Assembly: GCA_051651645.1 (NCBI GenBank)
Contig: JBOFSR010000157.1
Span: 1-11,140 of the forward strand
Length of the DNA stretch: 11,140 nt
Direction: 5' to 3'
DNA from: JBOFSR01 sp051651645
Lineage (GTDB): Bacteria; Spirochaetota; Spirochaetia; Treponematales; Treponemataceae
Under the pieces are notes generated by a model. That model worked only from the letters and a program-made list of their open reading frames with translations, had not been told where the DNA came from and ran no database searches. The position numbers and the translations under genes are program-made. Positions 6,121 through 11,140 of this stretch are shown one piece after another. Numbering within the stretch: the stretch's first letter is position 1; every line of letters begins with the position of its first letter.

Positions 6121-6657
6121 TTATGCAAGCAATTCGGCTATTTTTGCATCGATAGCTTCAGGTGGAATTGCGGGTGAATAACGAGCTACAACATTGCCCT
6201 GTTTATCAATAAGAAACTTCCCAAAATTCCATTTGATATCTTCTTTTTTTATGCCGAGCGTAAAAGCTTTGACTCGTTTTTCAAAAGCATCACTTTTTTC
6301 ATCCGTTATGTCGGCAGGTTTTTGTTCTTTTAGCCATGCAAATAAAGGTGCACAGTTTTTACCATTTACATCGACTTTTGCAAAGCGAGGAAATTTTGTC
6401 CCATAGTTAAGCGTGCAAAAAGATTGAATTTCTTCATCGCTTCCTGGTGCTTGCTTCAAAAATTGATTACAGGGAAAATCCAATATAACAAAATCCTTCC
6501 CCTCATATTTTTCATATAATTTTTGCAAGCCCTCATATTGTGGTGTTAATCCACACTTTGTGGCGGTATTAACAATCATGATGACCTTTCCCTTGAATTG
6601 TTCAAGCGAAATATCATTGCCGTTTTGGTCTTTAACTTTAAAATCATAAAAATTCAT
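6121..6657 (-). CDS. Thiol-type glutathione peroxidase (GPx/BtuE family)
   Basis: This 178-residue enzyme reduces hydroperoxides in the cytoplasm. The catalytic tetrad is visible: Cys35 in NTATKCGLTPQYEGLQ, Gln65 in the FPCNQF motif, and Trp143-Asn144 in WNFGKFLID. The active-site residue is a normal TGT cysteine, not selenocysteine. Cys81 (QSFCTLNYG) is a candidate resolving cysteine, which would make thioredoxin rather than glutathione the likely reductant, as in most bacterial members. A longer in-frame start exists at 6789, but ATG 6657 has an AAGGAG site at ideal distance and begins where the family begins. A candidate promoter lies between it and the ferredoxin gene upstream. The context is a redox-stress block. 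Confidence 0.94.
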   Translation of the reverse strand: MNFYDFKVKDQNGNDISLEQFKGKVIMIVNTATKCGLTPQYEGLQKLYEKYEGKDFVILDFPCNQFLKQAPGSDEEIQSFCTLNYGTKFPRFAKVDVNGKNCAPLFAWLKEQKPADITDEKSDAFEKRVKAFTLGIKKEDIKWNFGKFLIDKQGNVVARYSPAIPPEAIDAKIAELLA

Positions 6658-6677
6658 TTTTTCTCCTTTATGCCATG

Positions 6678-6691
6678 TATTCTTTAGAATA
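6678..6691. promoter_or_regulatory. Palindrome overlapping the peroxidase -10, candidate operator
   Basis: TATTCT-TT-AGAATA is a perfect 6-2-6 palindrome, and its right arm overlaps the -10 (6688-6693). AT-rich palindromes at the core promoter are typical of Fur/PerR-type repressors, but this one does not match the 7-1-7 PerR box letter for letter. Confidence 0.42.
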
Positions 6692-6716
6692 TACTCGTTA
6701 AATAACCAAAAGGCAA
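6688..6716 (-). promoter_or_regulatory. Candidate promoter of the peroxidase gene
   Basis: On the minus strand TTGCCT (6716-6711), a 17-base spacer and TATATT (6693-6688) predict a start near 6681, about 24 bases before the ATG at 6657. It sits in the 94-base gap after the ferredoxin gene, so the peroxidase can be expressed alone. Confidence 0.5.
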
Positions 6717-6751
6717 ATAAAACCTGTTGCTTTGCTACTGTGAAAACTCTT

Positions 6752-7510
6752 TTATTTAAGAATCTTTCCATCCCGAGTGATGGTAACAATGCTCCAAGGA
6801 ATCACTTTTTCGGAATTTTTCAAAGCTGTTTTTACTGCTTCTACAATTCCTGCACAACAAGGAACTTCCATTCTTGCGATGGTAATTGATTTAATATCAT
6901 TTGCTTGTAAAATTTCGGTCAGTTTATTGCTATAATCAACAGTGTCAAGCTTTGGACAACCAACAAGTGTTATTTTGTCTTTCATAAAATCATGGTGAAA
7001 GTTGCCGTACGCAAACGCCGTGCAATCAGCTGCAATTAGCACATCTGCATTTTGAAAATATGGTGCATTTTGTGGAACAAGTTGAATCTGAATGGGAAAC
7101 TGTCGCAACTCAGAAGGAATTAATTCTGCCGATAAAGAGGAGTGATTTGCTTGCATTGGAGCAGATTCGCTCGAGCAAGGGGAGTGAGCATTGTGGCTTC
7201 GATCAAAAACCTTCATATTCGAGGATGGGCATCCGCAAGGCAATTTTTTTTCACTGTTTTGAGAGCCGTCAATATTTTTTTTATGCTCAGCAACAGCTGT
7301 TGCATCGTATGCAGGAGCTTCTCTCTCCTCAAAAGTTATTGCCTTTGTCGGACATGATGGCAAACAATTTCCCAGCCCATCGCAATAATCGTCTCGCATG
7401 AGTTTTGCTTTTCCATTAACAAGCTGAATGGCACTTTCATGACAGGCTTTTACGCAAAGTCCGCATCCTACGCAAAGCTTTTCATCAATCTTTATGATTT
7501 TTCTTTTCAT
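6752..7510 (-). CDS. 4Fe-4S dicluster ferredoxin-domain protein
   Basis: The first 60 residues form a bacterial 2x[4Fe-4S]-type domain. One cluster motif is C13-x2-C16-x2-C19-x3-C23; the second is C43-x5-C49-x3-C53-P, the spaced variant seen in the YCDGLG ferredoxins. After a hydrophilic linker with C92-G-C94-P, a C-terminal domain (about 140-250) carries VLIAADCTAFAYGN, TLVGCPKLD and MEVPCCAG, with conserved cysteines 163, 185, 218 and 219, suggesting a further metal or redox centre. Its substrate is unknown. Length is 252 residues. The start ATG 7510 has an AAGGAT site. It is divergent from a Crp/Fnr regulator, an arrangement I associate with HcpR-type nitrosative-stress loci; no hcp gene is in view. 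Confidence 0.85.
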   Translation of the reverse strand: MKRKIIKIDEKLCVGCGLCVKACHESAIQLVNGKAKLMRDDYCDGLGNCLPSCPTKAITFEEREAPAYDATAVAEHKKNIDGSQNSEKKLPCGCPSSNMKVFDRSHNAHSPCSSESAPMQANHSSLSAELIPSELRQFPIQIQLVPQNAPYFQNADVLIAADCTAFAYGNFHHDFMKDKITLVGCPKLDTVDYSNKLTEILQANDIKSITIARMEVPCCAGIVEAVKTALKNSEKVIPWSIVTITRDGKILK

Positions 7511-7531
7511 TTTTACATCCTTAGTTTCTTG

Positions 7532-7537
7532 ATTATA
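7532..7537 (-). promoter_or_regulatory. -10 element of the ferredoxin gene without a good -35
   Basis: A perfect TATAAT on the minus strand lies 21 bases before the ATG. At 17 bases upstream the hexamer is CTTATC, a poor -35. A strong -10 with a weak -35 is what an activator-dependent promoter looks like, which fits the divergent Crp/Fnr gene. Confidence 0.5.
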
Positions 7538-7570
7538 TTGTAATAATAATACATGATAAGTAAAAAATCG

Positions 7571-7584
7571 GTTGTTTTTCCAAC
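7571..7584. promoter_or_regulatory. GTTG-N6-CAAC palindrome, candidate Crp/Fnr-family operator
   Basis: This symmetric 14-base site lies in the 109-base divergent spacer between the ferredoxin and regulator genes. Crp/Fnr dimers bind sites of the TTG...CAA type with this overall length, so autoregulation and control of the ferredoxin gene are plausible. A single occurrence in the window cannot prove it. Confidence 0.4.
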
Positions 7585-7619
7585 GAAAAATGATTTTACG
7601 CTATTTATAAAGGAAGAAA

Positions 7620-8282
7620 ATGCAGGAGTATTTAAATATTTTGAAAGAATGTAGTCTTTTTGACAACTTGGATGACGAGCAAATTGTCACTGCTTTACGG
7701 TGCATTCATGCAAAGGTTGAAAAGATTGAAAAAAATGAAGATATCTTTGCAAATAGGGGCGTAAAGCTAGGAATTTTACTTTATGGACGGTTGCAAAATG
7801 TGCAAATTGATTATTTTGGAAATCAAAATATTATTGCTAATTTTTTGCCATCTGAGTTATTTGGTGAGGCTCTTGTTTGTGCGAATATAAAAAAATCTCC
7901 TATCAATTTGGTTGCAACGGAAAAAAGTTCAATTATGTTTTTGGATTATACAAAAATTTTGGGTGTTTGTAATAATGCGTGTGTTTTTCATTTGATGTTA
8001 ATAAAAAATATGCTTACGGTGCTGGCTAAAAAGAATATTTTTTTGAATAGAAAATTGCAGCATTTAACAAAGCGATCAACGAGAGAAAAACTTTTATCTT
8101 ATTTGACTGAGCAATCACGATCCATTGATAATAATAGTTTTAGCATTCCCTTTAATCGTCAAGAACTTGCTGATTATTTGTCTGTTGAGCGTAGTGCTTT
8201 AAGTGCCGAACTTTCTAAGCTTCGAAAAGACGGATTGCTTGATTTTCACAAAAATGAATTTAAACTGAAAATAAAATCCTAA
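7620..8282 (+). CDS. Crp/Fnr-family transcriptional regulator
   Basis: This 220-residue regulator has an N-terminal cyclic-nucleotide-binding fold (about 12-115: LGILLYGRLQNVQ, then FLPSELFGEAL), a dimerisation helix (about 120-148), and a C-terminal winged helix. The helix-turn-helix, residues 179-205, reads NRQELADYLSVERSALSAEL, the standard HTH_Crp form. The cAMP-binding residues of CRP are not evident, and the cysteines (11, 28, 87, 117, 121) are not spaced like the FNR iron-sulfur cluster, so the effector is something else, possibly haem or another redox signal. Start ATG 7620 follows AAGGAAG. It diverges from the ferredoxin gene and probably controls it and itself. HcpR-type is my best guess; subfamily is not proven. 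Confidence 0.9.
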   Translation: MQEYLNILKECSLFDNLDDEQIVTALRCIHAKVEKIEKNEDIFANRGVKLGILLYGRLQNVQIDYFGNQNIIANFLPSELFGEALVCANIKKSPINLVATEKSSIMFLDYTKILGVCNNACVFHLMLIKNMLTVLAKKNIFLNRKLQHLTKRSTREKLLSYLTEQSRSIDNNSFSIPFNRQELADYLSVERSALSAELSKLRKDGLLDFHKNEFKLKIKS

Positions 8283-8298
8283 TTATAGTGATAAAAAA

Positions 8299-8787
8299 TT
8301 ATTTTTTTGCAATTAAAAAATAGTTATCTTTGTTTGTTAGATAAAAACCTTTGGCATAAAGCAAGAGAATTTCAACTAATTCTTGTTCAGTTATATTTGC
8401 TAAGTGAATAGTTATTTTTTTCGTACTGATTTTTAAATCTTTTTTGCCAAAGACGACGGGAATTGTACAAACTTCGGTGATTTTATCAAAAATGCTTTGT
8501 AAATCTGTCTTTTTTGCATCAATTTGTAATAATCCTTCGTCATTTTCAATAATCCGAATCTTTGAAATATACCATACTTTTTCAGTTTTTTGTACATATA
8601 AATTATTTTTGAGCAGGAAACTTTCAAAATCATTTTTTTGAAAATTGAATTGTTCAATTTGTTTTTTGTGTTGTATGGAAACGGTTTTATCCATTATAAT
8701 TGTTGGCTCTGTATAAATTTGCGAGGAGTTTGCGGTTGCATAAGATAATCCAAGTAAAATTATATACATGATAAAAAATATTTTCAT
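8299..8787 (-). CDS. Small exported protein with a secretin/TonB N-terminal (STN)-like domain
   Basis: This 162-residue protein starts at ATG 8787, which has a near-perfect GGAGGA site; an in-frame ATG 36 bases upstream has none. Residues 1-19 are a signal peptide with likely cleavage after ATA (19/20). The C-terminal part, about 85-160, follows the STN/secretin N1 pattern: LLQIDAKKTDLQSIFDKITE, then IPVVFG, then ITIHLANITEQELVEILL, then KGFYLTNKDNYFLI. The region around 45-78 (FNFQKNDFESFLLKNNLYV) looks like a second, partial copy of the same fold. No secretin barrel follows, so it is a stand-alone periplasmic module, perhaps a partner or pilot of an outer-membrane channel elsewhere. It is 75 bases downstream of the permease gene and could share its transcript. 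Its function is unknown. Confidence 0.6.
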   Translation of the reverse strand: MKIFFIMYIILLGLSYATANSSQIYTEPTIIMDKTVSIQHKKQIEQFNFQKNDFESFLLKNNLYVQKTEKVWYISKIRIIENDEGLLQIDAKKTDLQSIFDKITEVCTIPVVFGKKDLKISTKKITIHLANITEQELVEILLLYAKGFYLTNKDNYFLIAKK

Positions 8788-8862
8788 AGTTCCTCCTTTG
8801 CTATGTTGGTAAGAAAACCACAACTCTTTTATAGAAGAAAAATGAAAAAATTTATTTGAAAT

Positions 8863-10182
8863 TTATTTTTTTATTAGCTTGTAAAAAATAATTCCCAGTA
8901 TGTACCACGCGAGCGTGTAGCCAATTAGATAGAGCCCTCCGCTAAGGATATTTGGAATGTAAGCACAGATGATGATAAAAATTGTTAGCAAAGGAATCAC
9001 ATTGCCAAAAGGGACTTTGAAGCCTTCTTGTACAGTAGGATTTTTTTCCCGCGCAAAGATGAGAGAAATGCAGTTGATACAAATCGTTACTGCGGCAAAA
9101 AGGGATGCAAGGTTTACGATTTGCTCTGTGAGACTTGGAAAACTTGCAATGAGTGTTGCTATTGTAACAACAAAAAAGGTTGCAAAAATGGGACTTCCAT
9201 TCTTGCTTTTAGTTTGAAAAATAGCTGGTAGCATTTTATTTTCACTTGCTGCAGAAATTGCACGCGAGGTAAGTGCCGTGATAACTAAAATTGTTGTAAG
9301 CAAGGCAAAAATTGCTGATATTGAAATAATTTTTGCTAAATACGGTATGCTTTGGAGTGAAGTGAATGCCGCCGCATATAATGGAATAAATCGGAATTGG
9401 GGCTTTTCAATTAAAAATTGCGTTGTAATCAATCCTAAAATCGTTGTGATTACAAGCAAGTAAAGCGTTAAAACAATCAAAATGCTGATTACCATTGAGC
9501 GAGGAACATTTTTTTTAGGCTCATGCACTTCATTTACCATGAAGGCGATTGTTACAATTGATCCGTATGCAACCATTGCATTGGGGATGGCTATAATACT
9601 GCCAGTCAATCCTTTAATTCCTTGAGAAAAGAAAGGCAAAAAATGATTTGCGTTCCAGCTTTGTGACGTTAATCCCAAAATGATAAAGCACAAAAGTGTT
9701 GAAATGAGGGCAATTACAAGTACAATATTTGCTTTGCCTGTGAGCGTGATTTTAAGAAGGTTGAGGATTCCGCAAAAGACGCATGCTGCAATAGCAAGTG
9801 GGATTTGCAAGTGTGCAAACTGTGGGAAGCCTGCCCCCAAGTAGCGAGCAACGTAAATGGCTGCAAAGGCAATGCCACCAATATTTGCGTTGATGTATCC
9901 CCATGTTGAAATCAACCCCCAAAATTGCCCTTCTTGATCTGTTTTTCCCAGGGATTTTGCAGGAAAAACAAAAACTCCGCCTGATTTTGGAAAAATGCTT
10001 GAAAGCTCAGCGACTTGCATTCCGTATAAAAATAAAATAAAGGCAGCTAAAATCCAACTGATGAGGGCAGAGGGGCCTGCATAGTAAATTGTCAAGCCTG
10101 AAAGTGAAAAAATTGCACTGCCAATCATCCCTCCCACAATCATTGCAGTAGCGGAAGTTAGACCAAGTTTGTTTTTTTGCAT
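8863..10182 (-). CDS. APC-superfamily amino-acid permease
   Basis: This 439-residue inner-membrane protein has about 12 hydrophobic helices. TM1 carries the broken-helix motif GGMIGSAIF (residues 17-25), the APC substrate- and ion-binding signature, followed by YYAGPSALISWILAA. A later loop, MVNEVHEPKKNVPRSM, is the conserved E-P-K-K-N-x-P-R segment after TM6. It would import an amino acid by proton symport or exchange one for another; the sequence does not show which. ATG 10182 has an AAAGGA site. Length and motifs are complete. It is the first gene before the accessory right end of the window, and the STN-like gene follows it. Confidence 0.9.
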   Translation of the reverse strand: MQKNKLGLTSATAMIVGGMIGSAIFSLSGLTIYYAGPSALISWILAAFILFLYGMQVAELSSIFPKSGGVFVFPAKSLGKTDQEGQFWGLISTWGYINANIGGIAFAAIYVARYLGAGFPQFAHLQIPLAIAACVFCGILNLLKITLTGKANIVLVIALISTLLCFIILGLTSQSWNANHFLPFFSQGIKGLTGSIIAIPNAMVAYGSIVTIAFMVNEVHEPKKNVPRSMVISILIVLTLYLLVITTILGLITTQFLIEKPQFRFIPLYAAAFTSLQSIPYLAKIISISAIFALLTTILVITALTSRAISAASENKMLPAIFQTKSKNGSPIFATFFVVTIATLIASFPSLTEQIVNLASLFAAVTICINCISLIFAREKNPTVQEGFKVPFGNVIPLLTIFIIICAYIPNILSGGLYLIGYTLAWYILGIIFYKLIKK

Positions 10183-10212
10183 AAAAAATCCTTTATAAAA
10201 TGAGAATAGAAA

Positions 10213-10241
10213 ACTATACCGTAGAGATAAAAAAAAGTCAT
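10213..10241 (-). promoter_or_regulatory. Possible promoter of the permease gene
   Basis: On the minus strand TATAGT (10218-10213) lies about 30 bases before the permease ATG. The -35 is poor whichever spacer is used (ATGACT at 17 or TGACTT at 16). It borders the TACTA ladder, which lies directly upstream. Confidence 0.3.
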
Positions 10242-10260
10242 CGTACCTATCTCAAGCCTT

Positions 10261-10377
10261 TACTAGGTGGGACGTCCCCTCATTACTATCTTGAACGGCC
10301 TCCTTTACTATGTACGATATCGCTACACTACTATGGAGATCATCGTTAGTACTAGTATGGATCCATCTGTAGTACTA
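10261..10377. repeat. Ladder of six TACTA cores spaced 21-23 bases, with palindromic spacers
   Basis: TACTA begins at 10261, 10284, 10306, 10329, 10350 and 10373, giving intervals of 23, 22, 23, 21 and 23. The following bases loosely share K-N4-GA-N4-YC. Three spacers are centred on perfect palindromes: GGGACGTCCC (10269-10278), CGATATCG (10315-10322) and ATGGATCCAT (10357-10366). TAGTACTA, itself palindromic, occurs at 10347 and 10370. The stretch is visibly richer in G and C than neighbouring intergenic DNA. The period is not a multiple of three, so it is not a coding repeat. It fills most of the 244 bases between the permease and the methylase pseudogene, where I see no gene. Confidence 0.6.
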
Positions 10378-10426
10378 TAAAGTTATCCCTAATTGTAACC
10401 GCCAGCGAAAACAACAAGGTGAGTTA

Positions 10427-10836
10427 TTACACGACTGAACTTGCTTCAGTATTACAGTTCATTTTAAGCTCAATTGAATGCCATCCATTCTGTTCGATGT
10501 ATTCACTGAGCCTCGCATTTCTGTATGAACTGAGTAAGAACTTTCCTTTTAGGTTTGGTAATGCTTCTAAAAGCTTATCAAAATCTTGATTGCATATACC
10601 CACTGTAATGCTCTTGACGAGAGCCCACGTATGGCGGGTCGCAATACATAAATGCCTATTGTGAATCACGGCTTTTGATAATTTTAACGGCATCACAACA
10701 CTCAATCTGTGCATTTTGCATTCGCTCGGTATACTCAGGGCAAAACCTACGTAAAGCTATCCCGCTTATTAAGAACTTTGCGTGTTGTTGTGCCTGTGGT
10801 CTTTATTTAGACACGAAACACGTTGTATAAAATAAT
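10427..10836 (-). pseudogene. D12-class adenine-specific DNA methyltransferase, broken and N-terminally truncated
   Basis: In three frames the minus strand encodes the C-terminal half of a Dam-like D12 methylase, which would methylate adenine N6. Fragments in order are RKVLNKRDSF (about 10795-10752), then EYTERMQNAQIECCDAVKII, then the catalytic motif DPPY (10640-10629) in AFMYCDPPYVG, then QDFDKLLEAL and GKFLLSSYRN, ending at NTEASSVV. The damage seen is a frame change near 10740-10755, an in-frame TAG at 10658-10656 just before the DPPY segment, and one extra base at 10595. The piece downstream of 10595 is still open (95 codons from an internal ATG at 10714) but cannot fold alone. The insertion-sequence end at 10837 cuts off the N-terminal half. 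Confidence 0.8.
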
Positions 10837-10872
10837 GGGGCTGTACCAGATAAGTTAAAACAGCTCCTTTTT
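10837..10872 (+). terminator. IS end hairpin with U-tract, terminator reading into the element
   Basis: GGGGCTGT (10837-10844) pairs with ACAGCTCC (10860-10867) through eight pairs including one G-U, and five T follow at once (10868-10872). On the plus strand this is an intrinsic terminator at the very tip of the insertion sequence. It would stop outside transcripts from running antisense through the transposase gene. Confidence 0.5.
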
Positions 10873-10879
10873 AGCTAAA

Positions 10880-11140
10880 TTATAAATTATTTGCATTTGG
10901 TTTGCAACTCCATACGATTATAATCGTTTTGTTGTTAAATCTCCATTCACATTCTCGAAAGTATAAATGAAAATGTTCTTTTGGAACACCATTAAATTTG
11001 CACAAGTGTCTCTTGGCTTGATTCCAAAAGTTTTCAATGCCATTAATATGATTCTTCCCTTTTACAAAATCTTTATTGTGATTAATTCTCTCATGCTTAA
11101 ATCCGCTTGCCTTGAGCTTGCTATAACTTGCATATGAATC
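10880..11140 (-). CDS. IS1595-family transposase, C-terminal fragment in view
   Basis: Eighty-six codons are open from the right edge to a TAA at 10882-10880. They show the C-terminal half of an ISXO2-like DDE transposase: DSYASYSKL (with the second catalytic Asp), GKNHINGIENFWNQAKRHL (with the HxxGIENFW block holding the third acidic residue) and the family tail motif ECEWRFNN. The enzyme cuts and joins the IS ends. The last 15 residues after WRFNN (KTIIIVWSC and on) do not look like the family tail, so a late frameshift is possible and the copy may be inactive. The N-terminus lies beyond the window. Confidence 0.82.
   Translation of the reverse strand, partial: DSYASYSKLKASGFKHERINHNKDFVKGKNHINGIENFWNQAKRHLCKFNGVPKEHFHLYFRECEWRFNNKTIIIVWSCKPNANNL

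Larger units (their letters stand above)
10837..11140 (-). mobile_element. IS1595-family (IS1016-like) insertion sequence, one end, continues off the window
   Basis: The element begins at the terminal repeat GGGGCTGTACCAGATAAG (from 10837), which resembles IS1595-family ends from memory, and contains the C-terminal part of the transposase. The family makes 8-bp target duplications; the flanking octamer here is AAAATAAT (10829-10836). The other end and its terminal repeat are outside the window. Confidence 0.78.

Noticed and set aside
6658..6789. A 44-residue N-terminal extension of the glutathione peroxidase.
   Set aside because: It overlaps the ferredoxin gene end, has no ribosome site, and the family starts at the Met at 6657, which has a strong AAGGAG.
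8280..8308. An intrinsic terminator between the convergent Crp/Fnr and STN-like genes.
   Set aside because: TAATT/AATTA followed by seven T is suggestive, but the stem is only five A-T pairs and would be too weak to support a call.
8788..8823. An upstream ATG for the STN-like protein.
   Set aside because: It would place a polar segment before the signal peptide and read through the GGAGGA ribosome site that serves the ATG at 8787.
10244..10400. A CRISPR array in the TACTA ladder.
   Set aside because: The shared core is only five bases and the units are 21-23 bases; CRISPR repeats are longer and near-identical. No cas gene is present.
10427..10714. A 95-codon minus-strand frame as an independent gene.
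   Set aside because: Its first 35 residues come from the wrong frame, and the rest is the C-terminus of the D12 methylase. The DPPY motif lies upstream in another frame, so this is part of a pseudogene.

Overview
The window is AT-rich DNA from a spirochaete-like bacterium, most likely a Treponema or close relative. This is an inference. It rests on the style of the YchF and MetN proteins, a relaxed spirochaete-type lipobox (FASC), many Crp/thiol-redox genes of anaerobic character, and a stem-loop intergenic repeat (4836-4932) of a kind I remember from Treponema and Bacteroidetes genomes. No rRNA or tRNA is present to fix the taxonomy.

Layout. (1) 1-1438, minus strand: a compact operon of lipoprotein, flavodoxin-fold protein and J-domain protein, the last running off the left edge. 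(2) 1445-2662: back-to-back promoters, one for that operon and one for ychF on the plus strand. (3) 2687-4716: an acquired-looking module, a 605-residue DUF262-DUF1524 (GmrSD-type, type IV restriction) gene on the minus strand, lying between two 37-base imperfect direct repeats. The upstream copy carries the gene's -35 element. (4) 4717-5009: a non-coding stretch with a structured dispersed repeat, a 9-bp inverted repeat and the metN promoter. (5) 5010-6020: metN, the ATPase of a methionine importer, with no metI or metQ beside it. (6) 6058-8282: a redox block of glutathione peroxidase and a 4Fe-4S ferredoxin protein on the minus strand, divergent from a Crp/Fnr-family regulator. Candidate operators lie at the peroxidase -10 and in the divergent spacer. 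(7) 8299-10182, minus strand: a small exported STN/secretin-N-like protein downstream of an APC-family amino-acid permease. (8) 10183-11140: an accessory, decaying region with a ladder of six TACTA cores at 21-23 base spacing, a D12-class adenine methyltransferase pseudogene, and the end of an IS1595-family (IS1016-like) insertion sequence that cuts the methylase and leaves the window on the right.

How it fits together. Housekeeping genes (ychF, metN, permease) are interleaved with two accessory zones: a restriction module bounded by repeats, and a methylase graveyard with an IS. The redox block looks like a self-contained stress unit: a Crp/Fnr regulator, an Fe-S protein and a thiol peroxidase. 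Two genes, the lipoprotein and metN, have good sigma-70-type promoters whose predicted start falls on the ATG itself, so both may be leaderless. The least explained structures are the TACTA ladder, the repeat pair around the DUF262 gene, and the hairpin between a strong Shine-Dalgarno sequence and the DUF262 start codon.
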